Shown: piece after piece, positions 1 to 12,281 of the stretch
How the letters are laid out: every line of letters begins with the position of its first letter
Position numbering within the stretch: position 1 is the stretch's first letter
Assembly: GCA_030704615.1 (NCBI GenBank)
Contig: CM060734.1
Coordinates: 43,104,042 to 43,168,041, forward strand
DNA length: 64,000 nucleotides
Direction: 5' to 3'
Origin: Takakia lepidozioides
Taxonomy: Eukaryota; Streptophyta; Takakiopsida; Takakiales; Takakiaceae
The notes under the pieces: generated by a model
What the model saw: only the letters and a program-made list of their open reading frames with translations
What the model was told of the DNA's origin: nothing
The model's database searches: none
Program-made: the position numbers and the translations under genes

Positions 1-329
1 ATGCTGCTGCTCACTGAGGAGCAGTCGTTTAATTTGAGCAGTATTTATGCAGGACTGTCTTCAATGCTTGTTGCGTGAGTAGTGTATCCTGAGATCATGC
101 ACCCCTTTACAGAGGCCGCCTTGTGCTGAAGGGAGCAAAGGGCCATTGAGTTGTGAGCGGCTTGATATTGGACACATAATTTTTCCATATCATTAAGGCT
201 GTTGTACAGTCAGTCACTGCTTTTGATACTTTCGTCCTTTTCCCATCGAGGCTGTTGTGAGTCTGGAGAATCTGAGGGAAACTCATACCACATTGAGGTG
301 GCTTTATGTTGGCACAGTGGAAATGCGTT

Positions 330-3300
330 GACGAGTGGCGGTCAGATGGAAAGCGCAAGCTGGATTCACAACACTCCTTCCAACTCCTTAGTAGAGCAGA
401 AGTTGCGAGAGCTGCTGCTGGACTTAGGGCGCAAGCAACAGGTGGTTGGCATTCAGGTGTATGCCTCTACCTCAGCAAATTGGAATTGTGATAGTCTTGG
501 ATTTTTGATGCAGTAGAAGTTTGAGATGGTCTAATTGTCTTTGGTTTCCCTGCAAACTTTGCTGATTCATGGTTTGACCATTGCCATACGTTGGGAGAGG
601 ATTGCGGGTCACTGAGGGTTGGACTAACTGTTTCAGGTTCTATCACCATTTCATGTGCTACTTATGGTGAAGCAATTGCAGTGTTAGAGCTGACTTTTAT
701 CTGTATCATTGTGGGTATCAATGGAGGTCTGAGGGTACATGTTGTAAGAAACTTTCCTAAATCTCTTGGCGTTCCCTCTTCAACCAATCATCCGCAACTT
801 ACATGTCAGCTTCCTGCAGGTTTGTGCTTACAAGGATGGGAAAGTAGTCATAGACACGTCGGCAGGAGTCCTTGGAAAAGATGACCCCAGGCCAGTTCAA
901 CCAGACAGCTTGTTTCCTTGCTTCTCAGTGACAAAAGGCATCACTGCAGGCCTTGTGCATTGGCTGGCCGATCAGGGGTACTCTCTGTTCCTGGAACGTG
1001 ATTTTTACGTTTGCCAAAACAGTTCCCAATGTGGATATGTTTGTCTGTTTGAATCTAGGGTGCTCATCTAGGATTCTGCTTTTTACCAAGAAGAAATTAA
1101 CTCGTTTCTTCCTTGTTGCTATTTGCAGAAAATTGAGCTTAAGTGCCAAGGTGGCAAGTTATTGGCCAGAATTTGCGGTCAATGGGAAAGAGAACATCAC
1201 AGTAAGTGATTATTCTCAATGAGTCTCTTTCCAGGGATCTGAAGACACTTCCATTGTCATCGGAGATAACCCCGTCGTCATTGTGCGCTTGTCATCTTTC
1301 AGTATTGTCCAATATGTAGCATTTCAGAAGTGGCAGCTGAATTTCTTTTCTCATGCCCTAGATACTACGAGATCAGACACTGCTGCCTCTTTAGGGGTTG
1401 CTTGATTTGGCAGGGGCCTCCAGCTATGAAGCACTGGTGCTCAGCAGCTTATCTTTCTTTTATGGTTGTGAGTTCTGGGCACCTGGTGTCTCAGTTTCCT
1501 GGTGTGAGAAAGATCTGGAACTGCTGCAGTCATCTTTCCTCCAAGCAATGCTTGCTGCTCGAGGCACAACTCTATCACACATTCTATGTGCGGAGTTTGT
1601 ATGCGTGCCCCTTCAAACCGAAGCCAGCTTCTGGCTCAGAAATGCTTGGCAGCTTATCTGCACGAAGCTCCGACCCTTAGGCAATCCCTTGAGCAGTAGT
1701 TGCATTTGGGCTGCTTCTGGCTTCAATCTTTGTCTTTTGTTCTCTTTCTGGTTTCTTGTTTCCTTTGTACCATAAGCTCTTTGAGCTTTCTATGGACGTT
1801 TTAAAGTTCCATTTCATTGCATTGCTTTCCTTCTCTTCCTCTTTCTCCTGCAGGAGAGTCTGGGAATCCTGAATCTCAGTTGTTGTCAAAATTGTGATTA
1901 GGTTGCGCATGTGTTAAATCACACAGCTGGTCTTCAGAGTGCACTGGCAGACGACATAAAAGATGCCCAGCTTATGTGCAATTGGGAAGACAAGCTCAAG
2001 GGCTTGGCTTTGGCAACACCAGTATCGGCACCGGGTGAAAAGCAAGATTACCATACCTTGACCTTTGGCTGGTTGTGCGGAAGCATAATTGAGGTGCAAG
2101 TTCTGAACTGTTGAAGATTATCTAGTGAGGATGAGGTAGCCACAAGCTTGGTCGCAAGAGAGCGGAAGGGAGCCACCACCATTGCTAAACAATCCCTGCA
2201 CCAAGAGACAGCTTTGAAATTGATTCTGGCTTCCAGATTTCCCCACCAAACCCATTTACCACGCTTCCTTTGGATGTGAATATCCAGACAGATTTCTGTC
2301 CCAAAACTTCTAGTGCAGAAGGAGCAATCATGAGCAGGGAGACTAGAGAGAGATGAAAGAAAGAAAGAGGGGACACCACGTGGGAGGAGGACAGAGTGCC
2401 ATCACGCGTATATTGTGCAGCACCTTTCATGCAAATACTTTCATACTTAAGTTCCATTTAGCTTGGTCACAGAGTGTGCAAGCACATGCAGAAGAGACAC
2501 AAAACAATGAAGAGAGTTGAGAGACAGGATGCCAAGTAAGGAGGAGGGGAGAGCTTCTTTGCTATTCAGTATCGAATGATGGAGACCTCAAGTCTTATTG
2601 TGGAATGGGTGGTGTTGATCAGCTCCCAATGCCTTCTGATATTCATATTTTCGGGTGATTGGTGGGAATCAGAAAGCTTCAGGTAGACGCTTTCAGGATC
2701 TGTTGGAAGAAGTCTTTGTTGGCCCGCTTGGTGTGAGCGGAGAATTCTATGTTGGTATTCCAGCTGGTACATTCCTTTCCTGAACCTACTTTTTTGTTGG
2801 TTTTTGGATTGGATGAATTTGTGTTCTGGATTCATTGATTGTGGTTGATGAGCGATAACACCACGTCACATTAAATAGGATGCTATTGGTGCCCCAACAA
2901 TACAACAGAAAAGGGATGAGTGATAAGAAAGAAATCTAAGGGAGATGAAAGGAACTGGGCTCGGGACCTCAGTTGATTCAAGGAGACATGAGAAAGGAGG
3001 ATGGTCTGAGAGAATTGATGGGAGAGATTGTCATTGAAGTCCCTGGGTGGGGTCGTAAAAGTTGATGATCATGGAATACGCAGCAAATAATCCAGTTTGT
3101 CCAGTAAGGGAAAACCCAGTATAGTAGTACATGTTGAGTTCTTGTATTGTATTTTTATGTTCAGATAGAAATACTTATCCCACTGTGAACTCAACTTTTT
3201 GGAGTGTGGCTTGATGCAAGGGGAGCTTTGCAGCTGTAAGGGGAAAGTTAAGTGTCATAGAGACACAAATGAATGTTGCAGCATCGAAGAAGCTTTCTCA

Positions 3301-4243
3301 TTCATCTAATGTGCCAGTCTTGTGCACTTTGACAGGGGTGGAGACTCGTCTGGCTTCAGTTGCTCTGGATAGTAGAGAGTTGGAGTTCATTAAGAATACC
3401 AGTGAGGCCCTCAAGTCAGAGGGGACAGTGGAGGGAGGTGTGCCGGGCATCCCAACTGAAGGAGTTGCGAAGGCCTCTGAAAAGATAACAAACACAGCTT
3501 ATCCGCAGAAGCCAGTCAGTGGAGATTCCATTGCAGCCATATCTGCAATTGTAGATTTGATCAACACTTTGTCCGTTCGACGTGCAATAATTCCAGCTGC
3601 CAATGGTCATTTCTCAGCACGCGCCTTGGCCCGCTACTATGCAATGCTTGCAACGGGGGGGTTTATCCCTCCCAAGCCTGCCTCAAGTGAGCCCCCCTTA
3701 GGTAGTCACCCACAAAAGCCCTCGGAAGGAATGAAGTCAGCAACTCCGGCTATGAAAAATAAGAACAAGAGCAAGAACCAGACGGTGGGGAGTAATATTG
3801 ATTCAAATGATCCAGAGGCTCCTGAAGCTGCTGCAACCCCAGCACCTGGCAAAATATTTTCTAGCCCTACAATTTTTAATGCTTTTACGGGCTCTGGTGA
3901 GTATAGCAATCTGGTATGCATCAAAGACTGTTTGGTATTCAAAGGCGAAAAGTTTGGACTTGGATTTGGAAGATTTCCTTCAGCCGCGGGGCAAGATGGT
4001 AGTTCTGGAGGGGAAATTCTTGGCTTTGGGCATCCAGGGTTAGGTGGTTCAACTGGATTTTGCTACCCAACGCACAATTTTTCCATGGCCATCACCTTGA
4101 ACCAGCTTACCTTGAACCAGCTATCGGACGGTGCGGTGGCAGCTCAAATAGTTCGATTGGTCACCTCGGAGATGGGCTTACCTTGTCCCTCAAATGCTGA
4201 CATCGGACCTGATAGAACAGGCGGAGGCGTTTCAGAGAATTGA
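330..4243 (+). CDS. ABC1K-type protein, C-terminal beta-lactamase-like half (partial, 5' end outside window)
   Basis: This is the 3' part of a plant gene of the At5g24810 type, an ABC1 atypical kinase fused to a class-C beta-lactamase-like (serine hydrolase) domain, usually assigned to plastids. The kinase half would lie left of the window. Exons I can place: about 330-456, 820-977, 1129-1201, 1902-2093 and about 3339-4243, with junction phases that agree through 2093. The second exon holds the serine motif FSVTKG (S-x-x-K); the fourth has VLNHTAGL and YHTLTFGWLCG; the last has ARALARYYAMLATGG and FGHPGLGGS, in the place of the KTG box. The protein ends at a TGA at 4241. Bases 1-75 could be a further upstream exon ending at a GTGAGT donor, but I cannot confirm it. 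Oddity: the short stretch that in relatives joins GWLCG to the GVE-RLA motif is not visible in 2094-3338. A LINE-A fragment sits in the intron at 1320-1840. The domain's substrate is unknown to me. Confidence 0.8.
1320..1840 (+). mobile_element. LINE-A, 5'-truncated degenerate copy in an intron
   Basis: The translation carries YGCEFWAPGVSVSWCEKD and QSSFLQAMLAARGTT, nearly the same as the post-RT region of the LINE-A copy at 42.8-42.9 kb, and a decayed version of its C-terminal zinc-knuckle end (YYEIR). It has frame breaks and internal deletions. The right end matches the LINE-A 3' end (CCATAAGCTCTTTGAGCTTT near 1770), followed by a decayed CATTTCATT tail. It lies between two exons of the ABC1K-type gene. 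Confidence 0.85.
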
Positions 4244-5459
4244 GGAGCACCCATCGTGTATGTTACTAGTGATATGGCAAGTGTATGGCTTGCTCTCTTT
4301 GGCAGTGGACACTTACATGTTGACATCTCCCATTGCCTCCTCGGGAGTGTATACCGATCTCTTCCTGTCCACTCTCTATCTTATCTTCATCATATCTACA
4401 TAAAATGTTTTACTAAGCCCATGAGTCTAGCTAGCCCCATGAGCGTTTCCACTATTACTCGCTTTTGAAGGTCATAAGCGCTGTAGCTGGTGCCTCTCTT
4501 GATGTCTACAAATATTAACACTCCTTTGGGATATATGTAAGCAATTTCTGAATTCTACATGCCTCAGCTGTTAATAGCAAAACTCTCTGGTTTTCGCATG
4601 AATGTGACGGATGGCCTCTAGCTTTGTGCTGCTTGGTGGGGGCATGCATATTGATTTGTCTGGTGCTTAGGGCCACTGCCCCACTTAAGATTAGAGTTAA
4701 GAACATTTTAAGATAATGAGTTAACTGTGATTTGGTCCAGTTAAATGCTTCAGATTCACCTCACTTAACTAAAACTGCAAGTTTAGTTGCCTTATGGCTG
4801 ATCAACCTTTTCAGACTGCATTAAGAAATCAAGAACTTCAATTGTACAACGTCCACTCACAGCAACCTTCATATCACCCCACAAGTGTCCACTGAACGAC
4901 CAGAACCAATTGGCTAGTCACAGAGCCAATATTGCCTCACTGCATTACCTTTACTCCCGGCAGTAGGAGGCTAACCATCTGGGCTTTCATTTGACATAGA
5001 TTAGTAAGAAGGCCCTGCTCATCTCTCATTTTAGCCACATGGTGCAGTCTGTGACACGACATCATTTTATGAAGGTTTCAAATCTGAATGGCAAACAATT
5101 TCCAACGGCATAGAATAGTAACACTTTGCTTTCTTCTTGGATTGTTACACAACTTACATATGCATCCTGTGTTTCTACTGTGAAACTACTTTTCCAGTTT
5201 CAGCAAATATCTTGTATCTTTTTGTCTTGCCAAGCCCAGATGTCCTTCATTGCTTCGCCGACCCGAGATAACAGACCTCTCTCTTCCTCTCCTTTCCTTC
5301 TCTGAGAATCTACTGACACTTGTTTTCCCAATTTGTTGTGGTATTTTCAGCTCCTAGTTGATAGACTCAAACTTTCTTGTCAGGGTTAGAAATTCGTTCT
5401 TGTTGCTGTCTCCAGACGATTACAGCCTGCATACTTGGGATTAGGACACTGAAGTCACC
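4244..5459. other. Intergenic region, no gene seen
   Basis: No reading frame here looks like a conserved protein and no retroposon tail was recognised. It should contain the terminator region of the ABC1K-type gene and the promoter and 5' leader of the LIR1 gene. A pyrimidine-rich stretch (CTCTCTTCCTCTCCTTTCC) lies near 5280. Confidence 0.5.
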
Positions 5460-5933
5460 ATGCAGGCAGCTATGGTTGTAGCGTCGAACGTGAACGCAGG
5501 TGGATTGCTGGGTGCTTCCCACACGAGTTTGCTAAGAAGCACTGCCATACCCATGAACCAGGTGATATCATTGCCCATTTGCAGACCAAGAGGTGGCATT
5601 CGCATGCGGCCTGTGATTGTGCAATCTCAGCCCCAAGAGCAAGAGTATGTGAACTATACCGGCAAGCAATCGGTGTTCCCTGCAGAGGCATGCGAGGACG
5701 TTGGGGGTGATGCTTGTGTGGTGGAGGGTGTTGGACCTGAGGTGAAGCCCAAGGCCGCGGTCGCTAAGGAGGCTCCCAAAGCAGCAGAAGGCCCAGACCG
5801 TGAATATGTGGACTACGTGACTGAGAAAAAGACTGTGTTTCCTGGAGAAGCTTGTGATGAGCTCGGTGGCGAGTTTTGCGAAGAAGATTTCCAGAAGGGG
5901 GTATTCCCAGATAAGACCAAGGTTAGCAATTAG
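5460..5933 (+). CDS. LIR1: Light-regulated protein, chloroplastic (LIR1-like)
   Basis: A single-exon frame of 157 aa. It carries two copies of the LIR1 signature: EYVNYTGKQSVFPAEAC then GGDAC (about residues 60-88), and EYVDYVTEKKTVFPGEAC then GGEFC (about 118-146). Each copy has a Cys pair that in the family can form disulfides. The first 50 residues are rich in Ala, Ser and Arg without acidic residues, as expected for a chloroplast transit peptide. A Lys/Ala/Pro-rich linker joins the repeats. In angiosperms LIR1 is a light-induced protein that binds leaf ferredoxin-NADP reductase and strengthens its attachment to thylakoid Tic62/TROL; that role is assumed here from the family. The ATG at 5460 is the first in frame and gives a sensible transit peptide. 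The stop is TAG at 5931. Confidence 0.92.
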   Translation: MQAAMVVASNVNAGGLLGASHTSLLRSTAIPMNQVISLPICRPRGGIRMRPVIVQSQPQEQEYVNYTGKQSVFPAEACEDVGGDACVVEGVGPEVKPKAAVAKEAPKAAEGPDREYVDYVTEKKTVFPGEACDELGGEFCEEDFQKGVFPDKTKVSN

Positions 5934-7540
5934 AATATGAAATCCCTGAAGGGCATAACAATTAGAAGTTCTGACATTACCACTTTTGAATTCTGTAGGA
6001 AGCTGGAGGAGCATATACTTCCTCATGTTATCCAAGCTGTGCAAATATAGCTGTAGCTTCTTCGGTTTCCAATATTCTTCCGTACAGCGGTTGGTTAAGA
6101 TGGTCTGCCTCATGGCATTGGAACAGGGCTCATTGTTCCTTCTGTTGTCCTTTAAGCTTATCTGGGGTACGGTTACCCTTCTGTCTCTCTGTGTCCGGCT
6201 GCGAGGACTTGGCCCCTTAAGTCTCAATTGGCCAGTAAGTCTGGACATCGTCGATTTCTGGCTTGTAACAGATGAATCACAACAGCCCTGCCCTTAGATT
6301 ATTTTGGAGCTTCCTTTTGTGCCAAGAGAAGACTTATCCCCATTCTTGCGTCACCAGACATGCATTGAATCCATGAGTATTGAAATCCAAGCTTACGTTG
6401 CCCATACCCTATTTAACGACGTTCTCAAAAGCTTGCACACTAATGCACATTGGTGCAGAGCTACTGAACTAAGAGCATCTCGAGTGGCCTTCGGCTATTG
6501 AATGTATATGTGACATTTGCTAGGTGGTAGAGCAGAGGAGCAATGAGAGGTTGCACATCAGTTTGTCTGCAGTGCTACTGACTTGGTTGACTAGCACTCA
6601 ATAAGTACCTGAAATACAAAAGACGTGTACTAGGAAATACGCTATCATGCACTCAATTTCAGTACTTCGAAACTAGGTCTGCTTTTGTGCTTCCTGGCCT
6701 TGCGTTGTTTCCTGAGTGTCTCTTTTATCCCTTCTCTCTTGATCTCTCATATCAGCCTTATAGAGGAGCGTATGTACCTCTGCAAAGTGAGGTTCTGTTG
6801 CATTCTCCACAGCAGCTACCCATGCTCGATGCTTTTCTTGGGACCGAAGAGTGCTGTTACCTCTCCTTGTCCAACATCTGCCCAAGAGCCAGCAGCGATC
6901 AGGACTGACAATATGGAACACCGTGTAACCTGTCCTTCAGACAGCAGGTAATGCCCCCATTGCACTATAACAACTTCAAAAGACGACAGGTACTATGACA
7001 GTCACCATTTCTGCACATGGCCCACATCTTGCTGCACTAAACCTCCCCTCGTCTCCAACTATCTCAGCATTCCATCATGATACTAAATTATGTAAATATT
7101 GCTTCTATTCATGATTTGCATCCATCAAGAAGGCATCCTGTTTCCTGGTGGTCGGAGGCCATGATCGACGTGCCTGGACTGGCAAGCCTACAGCCTCGCA
7201 TGAGAAGTGCGCGGGTCTGCAGCTGGGTCCCAACAGCAGGACCTCATTCGAGGCAGTTTTTTTTCCCGCTTCTGGTCTTGTAGTCTTGTGAAGTTCTTAA
7301 GCAGCAGCGAGCTGTAGCTTGTCTGTCTGTCTTTGGGAGCTTTGCAGCTGTTGTGTGTGTTGCCAAACAGAATAAAATATTCTGTTTCGTTTGTGTTGGG
7401 TTCTGCTGAAACCAGCAGACTTTGAAGGCCAAATCGCCTTCAGTCGTGGGAATAATAAACGCAGTGAACTCACATGCTATGAATGTAAAATATGAATCTT
7501 GCAGAGTGCAATCTTGGCTTCACCAAAGAATTGTATCTGT
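5934..7540. other. Intergenic region downstream of LIR1
   Basis: I see no conserved coding sequence. The stretch holds the 3' UTR of LIR1 and then low-complexity pyrimidine-rich DNA (6670-6760). At 7365-7387 there is a perfect 10-bp hairpin listed separately. Short frames here lack protein-family features. Confidence 0.45.
7365..7387. repeat. Perfect 10-bp inverted repeat with AAA loop
   Basis: The arms AAACAGAATA and TATTCTGTTT pair exactly around a 3-base loop. The stem contains an AATAAA-like string, so it might sit at the 3' end of a transcript or retroposon. The function is unknown. Confidence 0.6.
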
Positions 7541-8030
7541 TTACATCTTAACAAACGTTGTGCCACCCAGCTCAGGTGCCATATCAGGAAGCCAGCTCTG
7601 GCCTTTCGTTAGTGGATTTGTGGAATGCTATCCTTCGTGTGCCAAAGAGCTGGTTGATAGAACTGAAATTGGTACTTCTGACCACTTTCTTGTTTAGACT
7701 GAGATCAAAAGTTGTAAGAGACCTGCGAAACACTCAATTTGCAATAGACGCATAGAAAAATTCCAGAGTGAAGAGGTCAAGAAAGATTATGTTGAAGCTT
7801 TGAAAGAGGCTCTCCCACACTTCATCCAATCTCTCCAAGACCTTCCCTCTTACTTCGATGATGCAAGAAGTGAAGCCGAAAGAGCTATGGATTTTTGCGA
7901 GAGTTTTGTCACCTCTGCCGCTGATAAGATCATTGGTAGGAAAAAAGCAAAGAGCCAAGCAGGAGCAGAGGAGATGGCAAAGGAAAAGCAGATGGCGAGA
8001 TGGCCCAAGGGAGGCAGCTGCCGCCAGCTT
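7540..8030 (+). mobile_element. LINE fragment: end of endonuclease domain and linker to RT
   Basis: The translation reads EIGTSDHFLV, the S-D-H motif that closes the apurinic-type endonuclease of LINEs. After a frame break it continues as NTQFAIDA and then EKFQSEEVKKDYVEAL and SAADKIIGRKKAKSQ, typical of the linker before the reverse transcriptase. The frame is interrupted near 7697-7755, so the fragment is dead. It probably belongs to LINE-B, but no other copy in the window covers this part, so the family cannot be checked internally. Confidence 0.6.
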
Positions 8031-8473
8031 AGAATTACCACTATGGGGGTACTTCTAAATTCGCCCTAAACTATGTAGATAGCAGTAGTCAGCCCTAAAC
8101 TATTTGGAGCAGGGCCGTGCGGCCGAATTCCAAGTTACATGTGCAATAGCAGAATTACCTTCATGGAAAATATTCCATAGGTTGATTTCAGCGAAGGATC
8201 CTGGAATCTAGCATACTTACCTTCATAAAGGTAATCTATGCATGGTGGGAGACAAGTGTCGGAGCTGCAGTATCCCGCGTGAGCTGCGAGGGAGGGTTTT
8301 GCTTAGGAAAGTGCAGTGCAGAGGTTTGCAGAGAGGAGGAGGACATTGCAGTGGGCTGAAGTTCCAAGACGACAGTGGCTGAGAGGTGTGGGGAAGGTAT
8401 TCAGACTGTTCATACTCGGAATCGGAATTGTGAAGTTGAGATCGATCGATTGAAACCTAAGCAAGCAAGTGCA
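8031..8473. other. Upstream region and 5' leader of NAR1
   Basis: No gene is seen. A 12-base direct repeat, GCCCTAAACTAT, occurs at about 8065 and 8091. The segment 8250-8473 probably contains the NAR1 transcription start and leader. An in-frame codon for Met occurs at 8375, but the family N-terminus fits the ATG at 8474 better. Confidence 0.4.
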
Positions 8474-11350
8474 ATGACAGCCGATTTCTCAGTGAAGTTA
8501 GGGAATCTTAACGACTTCATAGCGCCATCGCAAGCCTGTGTTGTCTCGCTCAAAACTCTCAAAAAATCGGAGCTTGCTGTTGAGACTGGATTGGTGAAGA
8601 TTCAACCTAAGGAGCTTGCACCGGAATTTGATCAGGCGAAAGTTTCGTCCAAGTCTGATCCAGTAAAAGTATCTCTCCATGATTGTTTGGCATGCAGCGG
8701 ATGTATAACTTCTGCGGAGACGGTCCTGCTACAACAACAAAGTACAGGTGTGTGTGCTTATAGATTAGCTCTTGTTGTCTGTCTTCTGCCTTAGTTTCTG
8801 AAATGAACTCATAAGCTTCGGGAGTCACGGACACATCCTTATCACCACAGTTGTACTAAGTAGAAAGTACTTCAGCAGAATGATGCATATTTTTCTGCCA
8901 CAATTTCTGTGGCTAGAAGTACTGCAGCTGACCTAAAATTGGTACAAGAAGTGGTTACTTTTCTAGTGCCAATTTTCATGACTACGTCCGTCACCTGCCT
9001 TGTCAGGAGTCTGTGTTCTTCCTTTCGTCCAAATGAAAGGGAGCATGATCTGCTCACAACTCAACAGATTTCCGGTGCAGACTGAGGTTTCGAAGTCTAC
9101 GAAAGTCTGGTGGAACTTAGTCAGAAAAAATCGCAGGAGTCATCAAATTAGCTGCAAAAATTGTCAAGCTATTCTTGCCTTTCACCAAAATCTAGAGAGG
9201 ATTGGATGTCTAGTAGGCTGAGGGCTGGAAATCTGTCACTTTCTATAGGTCTGCAAACCATTTGGGGATATTGGCTAATTACAGACAGACTAAGGTCAAT
9301 TCAACCTGGAACTTGCTCCCACACTTCAGTTTTTGGTGGCCACAACAAAGTCAACAACCATCCTGCAATCACCAATCCTCTGTTGACCCGTTTTGAAAGG
9401 CCCACATGTGTCTTGCAGCTGTATGTGGCAGGTTCTCTTTCACTGGCTGTTAAGGTTTCAATTCCCATGTCCCACTCTACTTGGAGAGTTCCCCTAGTTT
9501 TGAGGCCTTAAAGATCCTGCCAGATTTTCTGGTTTCATGAACTGAACACCAAAGGTCGCTGGTAGTGAACTCGTGAGTTATGCACCAATTGTTACCTCTC
9601 TCCATGTCGTTTCCTTAAATTGGTTAACCTGCATGTTGTGGTGAGGTCCCCATGTTATTTGACAAATATTTCGATTTTTTGAAGTTGAATGCCAATCTGC
9701 GGGGATTGTAGTGAATGCCAGTTTGTATGAAGCAGGGAACAGGAAAATGTCTACTTTCTTATAATGCCTCATAGTAGACATAGTTGGTGCTGATTCAAAG
9801 GGGGTATGCTTTGGGGTTGAGTCAGTTTCGCTAATCTAGTGGATCCCATGAAGTTCGGGGTAGTTTGCTAAACTGGTATGGGATCATTGGTAAGGTTGAA
9901 ACTAATTGCAATGTGTTGACCCTATGCAGAGGAGTTTTTAAACCTATTGAATGCTGGAAAAAAGGCGGTCATTGTGTCCTTATCACCGCAGTCGAGAGCT
10001 TCTCTAGCAACTCACTATGGGCTTACCCCTCTTCAGGCGTTCAAGAAGATTACGGGGTTTCTAAAATCGCTTGGTGTGAGGGCTGTCTTTGACACCAGTT
10101 CTAGTAGAGACTTATCTCTGATGGAATCCTGTGAAGAATTTGTCTCAAGGTTCCGGAAGCAATCATCTCCCATTGTTGAAAACCACTTGGAGTCAGAGAG
10201 CAACTGCCTGCCTATACTGGCATCAGCATGCCCAGGTCAGTGTATCCTCTTGCTAGTATCCTCCAATAGATAGAAAAGAGCATGTTGGGGCATGATGAGA
10301 ATACTTGCTTTTGGATTCGAATGGCTATAACATTTGCAATCCTTGGCTTAGGTGCGCACTGCTGCTCCCTTACTAGACCACATGTTCATATCAGGTGGTC
10401 AGTTGTTTGTTATATTGTTGTGTTCAAGTTTTTAAACATGGTAACTTTCATCAGGTTGGGTGTGTTACTCGGAGAAGACACATGGGTCCCACATTCTGCC
10501 ATATATTAGTGGAGTCAAAAGTCCCCAGCAGGCTATGGGGGCAATCCTGAAACGATATTCTTGCTGCAGCATGGGGATCAGACCCGAGGATATCTACCAT
10601 GTCACAGTCATGCCTTGCTATGACAAGAAACTTGAGGCTTCGCGGGATGATTTTATATTTGCTGTCGAGAGGGAAGATGATATTGGTGCAGCTGGGCAAC
10701 GCATTACAGAGGTCGACTGTGTGTTGACTTCTGGCGAGATTTTGGACTTGTTACAGACCAGGAATGTCGATTTTCCAGCATTAGAGGAAGCTCCTCTGGA
10801 CAAGATGCTTGCAAATGTAGACGAAAGGGATCATCTGTATGGGGTTGAAGGGGGTTCTGGTGGCTATGCTGAGTGCATCTTCCGGTATGCTGCCAAAGTT
10901 TTGTTTGCAAAGGAGGTGACTGAACCACTAGTATTCAAGGTTCTACGCAACACAGACTTCCGAGAGATCTCATTGGACATAGATGGAAAACCGGCTTTGC
11001 GGTTTGCATGCGCCTATGGGTTCCGCAACATTCAGAACCTGATTCGTAAAATCAAAACAGGAAAATGTGAGTACCATTTTGTAGAGATTATGGCATGCCC
11101 ATCAGGGTGTTTAAATGGTGGGGGCCAGATTAAGCCTAAAAAGGGACAATCGGCCAAGGAATTGATACAGCTTCTTGAAGGCGCATATTTGAATGATGTA
11201 GATGTTAGGGACCCATTCAGTAATCCCATTGCCAGAGGTTTATATGATAAATGGCTTGGGCATCCTGGATCAGATAAAGCTCTTGCGATTTTCCGGACTA
11301 AGTACCATGATCGAGAGAAGAGTATTGTATCTCAAATAAGTGACTGGTAA
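8474..11350 (+). CDS. NAR1: NAR1 / iron-only hydrogenase-like cytosolic Fe-S assembly factor
   Basis: Three exons, 8474-8747, 9930-10235 and 10455-11350, join in phase to give 491 aa, the usual size for NAR1 (NARFL/GOLLUM). Start ATG 8474 gives the family N-terminus (LNDFIAPSQAC). Fe-S ligands are all present: the SQAC Cys with DCLACSGC for the N-terminal 4Fe-4S cluster, and SACPG, VMPCYDKK and MACPSGCLNGGG for the C-terminal H-cluster-like site. The protein ends in a Trp (QISDW), as is common for NAR1 and resembling the C-terminal tags read by the CIA targeting complex. By family it passes Fe-S clusters from the scaffold to the CIA targeting complex in the cytosol; it has no hydrogenase activity. 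The introns are 1.2 kb and 0.2 kb. All three splice junctions restore the conserved sequence exactly, so the model is firm. Confidence 0.96.
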
Positions 11351-12281
11351 GGTCAGCGACTTAAATCTACTAGCTCAGTGCTGTTCTTTTGTACTGATTA
11401 AGGCCTCCCTGTTGTACTCGAGAGAAGCCGGATTTGACGGGGTTAATTGACCTTTTGGCTACCTATACCTTTCAATATTTTAGTGCTTATGTCAACACAA
11501 TTTACTAGCAGCTTTATGGAGCACGATGTGTTGCAGAGTGTCGGTGTTCCCACTTTTTGTCATCTCTTGACTCTTTATGGCTCCTGGAGACATGTCTACT
11601 CAGATGGGTGCAAGTACATGCATGGAATTGAAGGATTATCATAGTGCATGCCAAACACCAGGCACCATTTGAAATAAGACGGTTGCTTACCTCCATAGAA
11701 CTTCTGTCAGTTGTGGAAAGGCAACTCGACCTCATTTGTGGCCAAGTTGGCTAAGTATCAAAGTTTAGTGTCAAGACAGAAGGCCAGGATCCAGACCATC
11801 AAATGAGTCCACCTATTCACAAGTGCAGTGCAAGACACATCAATCTAAAGTACTTATGAAGCTATTTGATGGCCAGGAATACTCCCCATAAAGTTTGCAA
11901 CCTGTTGGTAGATAGGCTGAGAGGAGACAAAGGCCACTGGAAGTAGTCAGACGTTAGCTGGAGAGGTCAGGATGCTCTCACACTTTATAATCAATACGCC
12001 ACCGAATTGCTGGCAAATGGGGCTCTTATATAAAAGAAAAAGTAGAACACACAAGCGGCATCAACCCTGCATAAAGAGGAGACAAGGCAAATGTTGTCAA
12101 CACCCTTTGCAACCAAGTAGCCCACTCGCAAGAGGGAACTTGGGCTACACTATGCAGACCAGCCGGAGCCCCTCCTTTAAATACTATTGAAGGATCAGCA
12201 AAAAAACACCAGTGATTTACAAAGACATAAAACAGTTCTCCCCTCCATCTTCTTGAGCAACTGTTACCCCAATCTAGGGAA
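11351..12281. other. Convergent intergenic region (3' ends of NAR1 and SAPS genes)
   Basis: The two flanking genes point towards each other, so this holds both 3' UTRs and terminators. No coding sequence, repeat or RNA gene was recognised. Confidence 0.5.

Noticed and set aside
8115-8135. A cloning linker (GTGCGGCCGAATTCC) suggesting vector contamination
   Set aside because: The string is not a complete NotI-EcoRI linker and the surrounding DNA is continuous with plant sequence leading to NAR1.
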